A DNA stretch of 28,836 nucleotides from assembly GCA_024741835.1 (NCBI GenBank), contig JAENRP010000454.1, forward strand, positions 1 through 28,836. The letters are read 5' to 3'. This DNA is from Diplocarpon mali. Its lineage: Eukaryota; Ascomycota; Leotiomycetes; Helotiales; Drepanopezizaceae. The notes below the pieces were generated by a model. It saw only the letters and a program-made list of their open reading frames with translations. It had not been told where the DNA came from and made no database searches. The first letter of the stretch is position 1. The number at the start of each line of letters is the position of its first letter. Below are positions 18,977 to 28,836 of the stretch, piece after piece. Position numbers and translations under genes: made by a program.

Positions 18977-20797
18977 TTATTAAAGCTAGATCTTAACTCT
19001 TTAATAAGAGGGAAGCAATTCCTAACCTTTTATACTATTAGTATAAATAGACTTAGAGTATCGTTATTAGCTTTAGTAGATACTAAAGCCCTTAGTTACC
19101 TATTTTTAAATTGTTCCCTTTCTATACGTCTTTCGAAAGCGATTAGCTTTAAAATTCTTCCTCTTCCAGCCTCTATTCCTATCTATAGATTTTAGAAATC
19201 TATTTGCGCGCAAGCTACGTACTATATATGCTTTTACTTAACAATTGATAAAAGGCGTATTTACAACTGCCCTTAGGTTATTCTTGACTTAAGCTAGCGT
19301 AATGCTATTATTAGAGTTAAATAGATACGCCGATTCTGACTTAAACTTAATTTAAAGGAAAACCGATTTATATAGCCTTTGTATTACCCCTTATCTTTCC
19401 GATTTGCAAAGGAAATTGTTATTTGTCTTTCCCCTTTTAAAGGACTTCGGATCCGATCCGATTATTAAGCTGATATTAACTATAGAGAATAGAAAATAGC
19501 TATAGACGAAGCTTGATAGATTAATAGAAGATAGTCTTATATTAATTTAATAGTCCTAGCTAGGCGCGAGATCCTTATTACTATTACTAGGCCAGCGCCC
19601 TTACTTATAACTAAGCTAGATCTAGGAAAACAGTCTAATATAAATCGACTATAATCTGACCCTATTCGCAAATGCCCTAAAGCTGCGGTTCCTATTTACA
19701 AAATTAATACTAATGCCTTTTATTATAATATAAAGTATAAGGAGATTGAGTTCTTTTAAACTAGTATTTATAAAGTGGATAGGATTTTAAAGGAAAGATA
19801 TAAGCCTAAGAATCCTAATATTAAAAAGCTAATTAACAATCGACTCTTAAAATAGTACCGATCTTTAAGATAAGCTTTCTTAAAAAGGGATGCAAATACC
19901 CTCCTTCCCTATTAGTACTACGATTATAAGATATAGTTAAAAGGGCCTTTGCCTAATGCCTATTCGCTCCTTTACTATTAATCTACTAAGGAGCTTAAGG
20001 TTATAAAGGAGTACTTACTTGAGAATTTAAATAAAGGCTTTATTAAAACAAGTACTAGCCCCTTTGCTTTACTAGTACTATTTATAAAGAAGGCCGATAG
20101 TAGCCTTCGATTTTATATAGACTACCGGAAGCTAAATGCACTAACTCAAAAGGATGCTTACCTGATTCTAAGGATAAATAAGCTTTTAAGGCGAGTATCT
20201 AAAGCTAAGATTTTTATAAAGTTGGATATTTAAGCCGCTTTTAATTGAATACAAATGGACCCTGAATTAAAGGAATATACTACCTTTCGAATAAAGTATA
20301 GATCCTATAAATGTAAGGTTCTCCTATTCGGCCTTTATAACAGACCTAGTACTTATTAGTAATATATAAATAATATTCTTTTAAATTACTTAGATGATTT
20401 TTATATAGTATATTTAGACGATATTTTAATTTACTTTAAGAATATTAAGGAGTACTAAGGTTATATCGAAAAGGTATTAAAACGACTCTTAAAGGCTGAC
20501 CTTTAAGTAGATATTAAAAAGTATAAGTTCTATATTACTTGAACTCAATATCTTAAATATATTTTAATAATAACTAGGATCGAATTAAACCTTAAAAAGG
20601 TCGAACTATTGCGCAATTAGAAATACCTAAAAACTATTATTAAAGTAAAGTCTTACCTAGGATTTTATAAGTTCTATTAATAATTCATTTGCAACTTTAA
20701 GCTAATTGCTAAACCCCTTTCTATTCTAACCCGACTAATAGTACCTTGGAATTAAATAGAAAAGTGCCGAATCGCTTTTAAAGAGCTTTATAAGCAA
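18902..20797 (+). pseudogene. pol: Element E Pol (protease and RT), truncated by element F
   Basis: The frame is -1 relative to gag. The protease has Asp-Thr-Lys at 19079-19087 where DTG is expected, followed by ALSYLFLN, which fits the fungal Gypsy pattern D(S/T)GAxxxLFIN. The RT follows: ENLNKGFIKTSTSPFA near 20030, LRFYIDYRKLN near 20107, and the active site VYLDDILIYF at 20408-20437, with both Asp intact. The downstream YLGFYKFY block near 20655 ends in the connection segment FKELYKQ, where F is inserted. About 630 codons remain, with many TAA/TAG. The frame would have produced the protease and polymerase, but is not functional. Confidence 0.87.
20793..20797. repeat. Presumed target-site duplication AGCAA (element F)
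   Basis: These are the five bases of element E directly before the start of F. The right copy would be beyond the window, so this is positional inference. Confidence 0.4.
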
Positions 20798-21057
20798 TGT
20801 GGAGACCTGAGATGGATAGGTCTTGTGACATATATCATATGATCGGCGCAGGCCGGTAGGAGGATAAAAGGGCCACCTTCTATATATAGAGACAGCGCGT
20901 GTCGCTATAGTACTAAATATACCCTATACTTGGGACTTATTCCTAATATCTTATCTAAGAGAGCCCGCTTGTGGTGCTTCCTCCTTTTGTTTTTAGGTCT
21001 TCCCTTAGGCCTATTCTTATATTGTCTCCCCTTAGTTTTATATTAGTGACCTACGCA
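20798..21057 (+). repeat. 5' LTR of element F (right end tentative)
   Basis: The left end is exact, because it breaks the E frame. The right end is proposed at CCTACGCA (21057), but there is no second LTR to test it. The LTR is the most GC-rich and least mutated stretch in the window. It contains TCATATGA at 20835-20842, a GACCT/AGGTC inverted repeat near 20803-20823, and a TATA-like TCTATATATAGAG at about 20878-20890. Confidence 0.5.
20878..20891 (+). promoter_or_regulatory. TATA-like promoter element in LTR of element F
   Basis: TCTATATATAGAGA lies about 80 bp into the LTR, inside the comparatively GC-rich part, so it stands out better than similar words elsewhere in the window. Confidence 0.45.
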
Positions 21058-21328
21058 GGGACCGATTTCTTAAGATTTCTGTCCTTATATAACCTTATCA
21101 ATCTCTTAGTTTGTAGATAAGAGACTGGCCTTTAAAATACGTCTTTAAAACACTTATAGCATTTTAATCAACTTTAAAACCCTTATCCTTAATTGCCTAG
21201 TTACTTAGAACTATCGATTTTCGTTTAGCAATTATTAATAACCTCAGATTTTCCCTTTTCAGCTCTGCTTTAAAAACCCCTATTTTCTTCCTTAACTCCG
21301 AGATTCTCGGAATTTTCGGCTTTTCGAT
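21058..21328 (+). other. Leader of element F, no gene seen
   Basis: This is the stretch between the proposed LTR end and the gag ATG. The primer-binding site was not identified. A TTCGGCTTTTCGATATG segment leads into the start codon. Confidence 0.4.
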
Positions 21329-24300
21329 ATGAAAAGTTTGATAAACCCTATAATAGCAATCTCAAACAGTAGTAGTTTCAAGTACTTAAGTAATACTAAG
21401 CGCAAACTCTAATAGGAAATGCCTTCTTAGAATCTTTAGAAATCCGAATCTGATAATTCAGCCGCCTCGGCTTGATAGAACTTTAAAAATTGCCTTAGAA
21501 TCGTCTCTAGAGACCCCTTTATTCTAAAGACTAATAGGAATTAGCCTAAAGGCTAAGAAGAATCTTAGATACAAATCTTATTTTAGAAATTGGTCTTAGA
21601 TTAGGTAAACCTTATCTTATTGCGATTAGTCGCAACGCTCCTATTAGCTATTTAGCACCTATTTAAAATCTTTTAGTAAACTCGGATTAAACTTTTAATA
21701 GAATCCGGAATTCTACTCCTAGGCCTAGCCTATAAGTAGGAGGATAAAAAGACATCCTTGAATAACTTAGGACTGCTACCTACTTTTTTAATATTAACGC
21801 TTGAAAACACTAATAATAATAACAATTTTGAACTTTTCATTAACCCTTTATTTAAATCTTTTTAAACTCGTCCTAATCACTTTAAGATTAACTCGGATTC
21901 TAAACGCTCTTTAAACCCTTTTGAATTTCAAAGTACTCCTTTTAGCAATCAATCTCGCAATATCAAAGCTTCCCCTTTGCCCCTTATAGATTCTATCAAC
22001 TTAGACAGTTAGTATGAAACAATAATGGCCGCATTTAAGGCTATTACTAATCACTTTCCCCTCTTTAATTCCCTTAGCGCTCCTTACTTTATAGGCGCTA
22101 ATATTACTGATTTCCTTAAGTAATATAAGGAAACTTATTACAATTTTGGTATTATATAAGAGGATATGATTTCTCGACTTCCTTGCTACTATAATTATAT
22201 AAGTAAGGATATTATCAAGTCCCTCCTTAAATGGAAAACTTATAGTTTATAGGAACTCCTTATTAAGGCCCTCAAATCTGAATTTCGCAAATTTAATAGA
22301 TAGTAGATTTGCGATACCCTAGCTTTCTTAAAGGAATTTATTCTAGTCACTTATACTCTTAAGGAATTTAAAAACTACTATCGGACTTTTACTTATATAT
22401 CAAATACCTTGATTAGCTAGAAAATACTTAGCGAAGTTGAAAGAGGCCGCCTTTTCTTACTTAGATTACCTATTAGCCTTTGAAATAAGATTATTAAGCA
22501 TTTTAGGATTAATAAGTAAGACCTTATAACCTTTGCCTTATTTAAGGAATTCTTAGCCTTTACTTTAAAATCAGATCTTAATAAGAGAATTATTAATGCT
22601 ATAGAATAGGAAAAAGCCCCTATTCCCTCTTATATTAAAGACCTTAAGAGCCTGGTCTAAGAATACTTAAAGGCTTTAGAAGTTATAGAGGAGGCAAAGA
22701 AGAACCTAGTGGTCATACCTTTCACTTGCGGTCTTAACCTAAGAGTAAGATCTAACCTTAGAATTAAGGAACTTAAGACTCAATTTGCAAAACTCTAAAT
22801 CTAAAGCTTAGAAACTAAGATTAATAATCTTTTATAAGAAAAATAGTATATTCCCTAATTTGATAATAGATAAAACTCGGCCACTATAAGCCAACCTAGT
22901 AGTTCCTATTATCAGACTTCTACTTCTTATTATTTAGAACAATTAGCTAATATAAGAACGCAATAGCTAGCTAAAGAAGGAGGAATTGATCCTAACTAGC
23001 ACTTTGCTAATATTAATACTATAGGGTATTAAGGAAATAGCAATAGAAGACGACTAACCTGCAACTTTTGCAATAATAAAGAACCTAACTATACTTTATA
23101 TAAGTATTGCAATAATTGCCCTCTTTTCCTTCGTTTTATTAACACTAGGGTTATATATATTAATAAGTATAAGATGCTTTACATTAGGGATCCTAGGCTA
23201 GAAGCTATCCCTATTAAAAAGTACTAGAATCACTTATAGTTATAGACTATTCAAACGATAATATATAGTATGAAATAGGACGAGAATTTAGTCGAACGAT
23301 AGCGTATTATAAATATAAATGCTAAAATCCTAACTTATATATATATAGGTCTAACTAGCAATCTACCTAAAGGAGTTCTTAAGGACCTAGCTTTTAATTA
23401 AATAGCTATAGAAGTTAGAGGCATCTCTATCTTAAAATAGGTTAATAATAACGTATCTGCTAATATTAATATTGCTTCTATATCTAGAAACCCTTAGAAT
23501 ACTTAGCGTCCTTCTAGATCTACTACTCCTTTAATATTAATAAAATTAGCTAAAGTCTAGAAATTAATGCGTGTAACTTGGGAATCTTAATATAGAGTCC
23601 AAACGCTAAAAGATACTTAATAATCTAGAACCGCAGTAGATAAGGATAAAGCTGATATAGCAGACAAATTGATCAAAGATATAATAGATAAAGATGGCTT
23701 TAAGCTTAAAGATTAAGAAGTTGAAGTTATTACATAGACCTTTGACCTTAAGCGAAAGAGACAAATGTTAAAACAGGAGAAATTCGTCGATAAATACGCT
23801 AGTTCAACCGCAATAGAGAAAGCTATAGAGAATGTTATAGCTTAGCAAATTAACCTTACGTTTAAAGACCTATTTAGTTTAATTGGACGCTTTGATAAAG
23901 TGCTAGGAAAGCATATCCTAGTTGCTTTTAAAAATTTGAATGATAATAAGGAAATGGAAATTGTAATGCGAAAGAACTTTAAGAAGTACCTAGCCTTGAT
24001 TAAATGTCTTTAGATTATAAAAGACAAAGGAACCTAAAGGTACTATAATATTATAGTAATAGCTTTAATATCTTAGAATATTAATCGAAATTGTTTAGCA
24101 GTTGTAATAAAAAGCCTTATTATTATTTATTTTATAGAAGAATCAGTTAAAGCAAAGGCTTTAATCGATTGTAGTTTAAAAGTTAATATAATAATTAGAA
24201 AAGTGGCGGAAATGGCTTGATTGACAATTATTAGCGATCGACTCCTTATTTATTTAACTGTCTTTAGATTAAAACACAATTTTAATAGATAGGTAAAAAA

Positions 24301-24606
24301 TATAAAGGTTAGAGTTAAAGGAATTATTAATTATACTAACTTTCTAATAATAGAGAATTCTTTAAATAATATTCTTTTAGGAATGCCCTTTATTTTAAAA
24401 TCTTAGCTAATATTTAACTATCCTAAAGATAGGCTTATAAAAGCTAGCCTTTAGAATATAGATCGATCCTTAGAAGGATAAATGGTTATTGTAAGAGATA
24501 TAGCCGAATTCTAAAACGAGGTTTTAGGAAACGATTAGCTAGCATAAGGGCTAGGCTTAATACTAGTAAAGGAAGGCACCTAGCGAGGAGTTATAGCAAA
24601 AGAAAG
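21329..24606 (+). pseudogene. gag: Element F Gag-protease (Ty3/Gypsy), RIP-decayed
   Basis: The frame runs from ATG at 21329 to about 24606 (some 1090 codons) with many TAA/TAG and rare TGA. The first 230 codons are low-complexity (Ser, Asn, Leu). A capsid-like region follows from about 22025 (MAAFKAI, then WKTYSLQELLIKALKSEF). A coiled, Lys/Glu-rich segment comes next, then a nucleocapsid with Cys at 23060 and 23069 and a partly lost second half (CNFC...YKYCNNCP). The protease motif is LIDCS at 24161-24175, where the Gly of D-x-G is now Ser, with VNIIIRKVAEMA after it. Two palindromic words lie in gag (21715, out of the usual phase; 22724, in phase). Gag end and pol start are uncertain: pol runs in -1 phase. 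Confidence 0.82.
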
Positions 24607-27600
24607 GTAAGTTTATCGATTTTGAATAATAGTGATTTAACTTGCGGTCTTAGACTAGGAGTCAAATTTGGAATTTTGAAAAATAGTATAATTGGCGTTT
24701 TATCAGCTTAATAATTAAGAAAAAAGAAAAATAAGGTAGAGAAGAGAGTTTATTTTACAAATTTCGATAATTCATTAATTATTTTAAAAAACTTAAAAAC
24801 CACTTATAGGCCAGACCTATAAGTGAAAAATAATAAAATTATTAATAATATTTCTATTTACGCACTTCAAATTGATAACTTAGAAAATCTTTTATTTGTT
24901 TTTAAAAAGGAAAATTCGAATTGTTTCGCAGGATTTGATAAAAAAGGAAAGAAGTAAAGAAGTATAGTATTAGCTAATATTCGAACTATATATAAAAGCA
25001 AGGCCGATAAAGTATAACCGGTAGATTAGGGAATCTCTAATGGCTTAAAGCCTAGAGGACTAGATGATTAGTTTGAATAAGATAAGAAGCTTCGACCTCT
25101 GAAGCTAGGTAGCAAATTCGATAAGTTTATTATAGGCAGATTTTCTAATAAACCTATCGGATATTAATTAATAAAAGAATATTTCGATATGCTAAAAATT
25201 AAAGAAGACTTAATAGAGCAAGAATGCGAACTACTTTATAAAACCTTAACAAATCGAAAGGGCGCTTTAGCTTTTGACTAGACGGAACTTGGCCAGATTC
25301 GAGAAGAGGTCATACCTTATATTAAGATTAAGATAATACCTTACAAAGCTTAGCAAGAGAAAACATTTAGAATCCCTAAAGCTCTTTAAGAAAAGGTAAT
25401 CGAAATATTAAAGGATAGGCTAAAGCAAGGTATTCTTAAGTTTTATAATAGCCCTTATAAGAATAAATAGTTCTTAGTTGCTAAAAAGGAAAAGGGAACT
25501 TATAGACTAATAATAGTAGTAGTAGAAATGAACCGAGTAATTGTTAAAGACGCTAACGTTCCTCTAAATATAAATGAGTTCTTAAATGAATTCGCAGGAT
25601 TAACCTATAGCTCTCTTATTAACTTCTTCTTTAAATATAACTAATTTATTCTTAATATTAAATTAAGAGATATAATAGCAATTTAAACCCCTTTCAAACT
25701 ACTTTAAATAATAAGATTACCTTAAAAGGCTATAAATTCGATCGCTCAATTTGTCTGAGTAATTTATAAGATACTAATAGATTATATACTTAATATTGCG
25801 CTCCCTTATATAGACGATATAAGAGTAAAAGAATTAAGATTATTCTATAACTATAAAGAAGTTCTCCTTAGTATATAATGATTTATAATAGAATACATTT
25901 AGAACTTAGATTAAGTGCTTATACAATTCGAAAGGGCAAGAGCAATAGTTGGTCCGAAGTTATAATACTATCTCCTATTGATGGAAATTGTTGGTTTTAT
26001 TACTGATTCTAATGGCCGAAGTCCTTAAAGGGCTAAAGTACTTAAAATCGACAAATGGAAGAGGTATAATAATGTGGTAGAAGCTCGCGCGTTTATTAGA
26101 GTTATAGTATATTATCGCATTTGGATTAAGGATTTCGCTAAAAAGGCAGTACCTATTTACTCCTTATTTCGGAAAGGGGCTGAGTTTTAGTAAGAGAAAC
26201 CCTAAATAGAGGCTATGAAATAACTAAAGCAAGCGTTGCTTAAGGCGCCTTATTTAATTAAAATAGACTATAGAGCTGACGCTAGGCCAATTATACTAAT
26301 AGTTAACGTAAGCTTAATCGGATAGGGTACTATCCTTTAATAAGCTAATAGCTAGTAGAAAAGATATCTAGCTCGCTTTAAAAGTGGTCTTTAGAATCTA
26401 GTAGAAATAAAGTATAATACTATTAAATAGGAATGCAGAGGCGCCTTAAAGGCGATGAAAAAGATAAGAAGCGACCTTTATAGTACTTACTTCATTCTCG
26501 AAACCGATGCTAAAGTGCTAGTAGAACAATTGAATAGAGCTGCAAGCGACCTATTAAGAGCCTTGCTAATAAAATAGATTACTTAAATAAGACTAATAGA
26601 CTTTAAAGTCAAATATATTTTAGGAATGAAAAACACCGCTGCCGACGGCCTTTTAAGAAGAACTCGGCCCTACCCTTTTAATTTAATTAAAGAAGATAAA
26701 ATAGATATTAATAAGTAGGTAGAAAACGAAGTTAATTATCTATTAATATATTGCCTTAAAGGGACTCGACTTGCGAGCCCGGCCTGTGAGTCAAATAAGA
26801 GAATTTTATTACCTAACTACTTAAGTGACTTTGAAGAAATCGTAAAGTTTTTAATTATACTTAAATAATTAAAGACAATTGCTCTTAAGGATTTTCAGAA
26901 ATTCAAAGCTAAAGCTTTGATTTATCTAATATAAGGAAGACGATTATTTAAAAGGAGCGATAACTCATTCCCTATATAACTCTACTTAAATAATGAAAAA
27001 CTAAGGGCTAAGGCTATCTAGGATATTTATAAGGAAACTGGCCACTAAGGAGCTAAGTCCACTTACTACTAACTCTTAAGAAAATTCTTTTAAAAAGGCT
27101 CTTTTAAAGATTGTAAAGCTTTTATAAAGAGTTGCGTCCTTTATTAGAAATGAAAACCTAGTTGTAAGGAAAATCCCTTATTCCTAACCTAGCTATTAGG
27201 CCTTTTTTATAAAGTCAGCCTTAATATTATATAAGTACTAACTATTAAGAATAGGATAATATATTTTACTCTAATAAAGGAAGACCTATTAAGATAGCTT
27301 AAAGGACGACCTTTAAGATCTGCTAACTTTGAATCTATTGCGAAGTTCCTTTAAGAAGATATAATCTATTACTATAGACTTTTTAGCAGATTAACTATTA
27401 ATAGAGGCCTTGAAAATAAAGGAGTAGTTAAAGCTTTCTTATGAAAATATAGTATCAAACGGGTTTAAATCTCAGTATATAACTCGAAAGCTAATAGAAT
27501 AGTAGAATAAGGATATTATAACATTCTTAATAGTCTATCTAAAGTTACTTATAAAGGATTTAAGGATTAAATAAAACGCTTTTATAAAATACTCTTTACT

Positions 27601-28320
27601 TATCGAACGATAATTTATAAACCGACTGGAGTTATACTATTCTTCCTTATTTATAATAGAGAGGTATAGCTCCTTTTTAAATCCCGATAGTCTATTTAAA
27701 GATTATTCGACTATAGTCAAATTTAGAACCATTCCGATTTGCTTATAATAAGATGCTGATAACTTAAGCTCTAAGATATAGATATAGAGGAAATCATTCT
27801 ATAAAAGAAACAATATTAGGAAAAAGCTAAGGAAGCGTAGGCTGCTTTTAAAGTACTTAAAACGCACCCTATTCGAAAAGATGATCTTGTCCTAGTCTAC
27901 GATATTATAAGAAGTATTAATATATTAGCAGATACTAAACTTAACTATCGATAGCTTAGTCTATTTAAGGTTAAATCTGAGTAGAAAGATAAGGGATATT
28001 ATTCTCTTTAGGAACTTAATAGAGTCGATATTAAAGGAACCTTTATAGCCAACCGACTGAAGCACTTTTATTAATACGACTAGACCTTATTCCCTTTAAA
28101 AGACGAATCAGAAATTGATACAACCTCCGAATCCTTTATAGGAACCGACGGCGATATAAGCAATTTTGAACCCTTGGATAAAGATTAAGATTTTTCCAAT
28201 TTAACCTATAAGCCAGTCCTGCGAGTGAAGAATATTAAAATACCTAACTAATCGCAACTTTAAATTATTATTCCTAAAATATCTGAAGAACGCAAGTAGG
28301 AATACTAAACGATTTTCTAG
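24607..28320 (+). pseudogene. pol: Element F Pol (RT, RNase H, integrase), RIP-decayed
   Basis: The frame is -1 relative to gag and open through about 1240 codons, apart from Gln/Trp stops. RT: IPKALQEKVIEILKDRLKQG near 25372, active site YIDDI at 25807-25821 with both Asp kept, and a HIQNLD-like thumb segment near 25890. ARAFIRVIVYYRIWIKDFA follows in the connection. RNase H: ILETDAKVLVEQLN near 26493. Integrase: the H-x4-H / C-x2-C finger is half lost (Tyr27028, His27043, Cys27133, Tyr27142). The core triad is Asn27223, Asn27400 and Glu27505, where D, D(about 34)E is expected, in blocks resembling SVYNSKANRIVEQG. The tail IIPKISEERKQEYQ matches the usual end of this family. Palindromic words lie at 24640, 24802, 26769 and 28204. 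Confidence 0.88.
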
Positions 28321-28620
28321 CCTATTAATTGTCTTACCTTCCTCTAATCCTTGTTTTTATATTTTCGGTAAGGTCGCCTCCTTTATTATTTAAAATATAG
28401 ATCTTTTAGGATCACTTTAAATTCTTGCCTACTTTGACTTATTTTACATTTTTAATATTAGCCTTTAATTATAATATTCTTATTACTTTCCTTAAATAAT
28501 AAATAAAAAGTCCAATTTCCTTAATATATATATAGTAAACCTATTGCAGCTTATATGCCCTTTTAATTCTTATACCCTATTAAACTCTCTTATTTATACT
28601 ACCTATCTTTTATAAGTAAT
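28321..28620 (+). other. AT-rich stretch after element F pol, nothing recognised
   Basis: There is no reading frame of note, no LTR end and no palindromic word. It may be the 3' UTR of F. It is rich in TTTATA and TATAATA strings, with a TATATATATATAG run near 28523. Confidence 0.4.
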
Positions 28621-28836
28621 ATGCCTTTAAAGAACTCATAAATGGTTTTGTCTATTATAATAAGGGATAAATAAGCATTAGTTATAAACTTCTCTTAGGA
28701 TAGTAAAGCTATTGCATCGTTAGAGAGCTTTAAATCGACCTACGCAGCCTTAGGAGATATAGAGTAATAAAAACTCCTTTTAGCTTACGCGAATGCTATT
28801 AGCAACCTTTTAACCTAAGTGGCCCTTGGAATTCTC
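28621..28836 (+). pseudogene. Decayed reading frame of unknown function, cut by the window end
   Basis: From ATG at 28621, one frame runs to the last base (72 codons), broken only by six TAA/TAG at plausible Gln or Trp positions. It reads MPLKNS-stop-MVLSIIIRDK, then a helical-looking segment with IASLESFKSTYAALGDIE and LLLAYANAISNLL. I do not recognise the family. It could be an extra frame of element F or the Gag of a further nested element. The stop pattern shows RIP decay. Confidence 0.4.

Larger units (their letters stand above)
17004..20797 (+). mobile_element. Element E: left part of a Ty3/Gypsy retrotransposon
   Basis: It begins at 17004 with TGTAACGGC in the middle of element D. It comprises the LTR, leader, gag and pol up to the RT connection domain, and is cut at 20797 by element F. 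No copy of the palindromic word was seen in it. The right half and the 3' LTR are outside the window. Confidence 0.87.
20798..28320 (+). mobile_element. Element F: Ty3/Gypsy retrotransposon, second family (right end not resolved)
   Basis: It begins with TGTGGAGACC inside the RT of element E. It contains an LTR, gag, protease, RT, RNase H and integrase, ending near 28320. No second LTR matching TGTGGAGACC is seen, so the 3' end is outside the window or interrupted again after 28320. Its proteins are unlike those of E: the RT/RNase H belong to the fungal Gypsy type with a KYNTIKQECRGALKAMKK block. Six palindromic words lie in its coding region. Confidence 0.88.

Noticed and set aside
17004..20797. 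Copies of the palindromic word in element E
   Set aside because: I scanned for the ACTC/GAGT arms with a GC-rich centre and found none convincing. Isolated GAGT or ACTC words occur by chance.

Overview
The window reads as a transposon graveyard from a filamentous ascomycete (Pezizomycotina-type) genome. It is very AT-rich and strikingly poor in CpA and TpG. It holds long continuous reading frames of fungal retrotransposons in which Gln and Trp codons have become TAA or TAG, catalytic Asp has become Asn, and zinc-binding Cys and His have become Tyr. This is the footprint of repeat-induced point mutation (RIP, CpA to TpA). The species cannot be named from the sequence. I see no host gene, tRNA, rRNA or CRISPR array, and no intact protein-coding gene.

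Layout: 1-512 is the 3' end of a Tad1-like LINE with a poly(A) tail. 516-831 is an unrecognised decayed frame on the minus strand. From 832 on, everything can be explained as nested LTR retrotransposons. Element A (Ty1/Copia, plus strand) starts at 832 and is cut at 2549 by element D, of the same family but on the minus strand. D lies in three pieces (2550-3396, 9011-10100, 16288-17003). D was split by element C (a second Copia family, complete, 3397-9010, 249-bp LTRs, duplication ATATA), by element B (complete copy of the A/D family, plus strand, 10101-16287, 196-bp LTRs, duplication AAGAC), and by element E (Ty3/Gypsy, from 17004). E is cut within its RT domain at 20798 by element F (a second Gypsy family), which runs to about 28320 or beyond. 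The right-hand parts of A, D, E and probably F lie outside the window.

Gene logic: B and C each encode one fused Gag-protease-integrase-RT-RNase H polyprotein (Copia order). E and F encode Gag, with the pol frame in -1 phase (Gypsy order, integrase last in F). All are pseudogenes. The Copia elements place a 13-nt primer-binding site directly after the LTR that matches the anticodon arm of initiator tRNA-Met, implying half-tRNA priming.

The most unusual signal is a 26-bp, nearly palindromic GC-rich word (ACTCCTAGGC...CCGCGAGTCAA). It occurs about 27 times, in both orientations, in the coding linkers and 3' UTRs of three unrelated retrotransposon families (two Copia, one Gypsy). Nearly all coding copies keep the same reading phase, and both orientations encode a similar Thr-x3-Gly-x2-Val peptide. 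It forms a nine-copy in-frame array in B with spacings of only 39 or 48 bp. It behaves like a tiny dispersed element or shared linker module that I cannot match to a named family.
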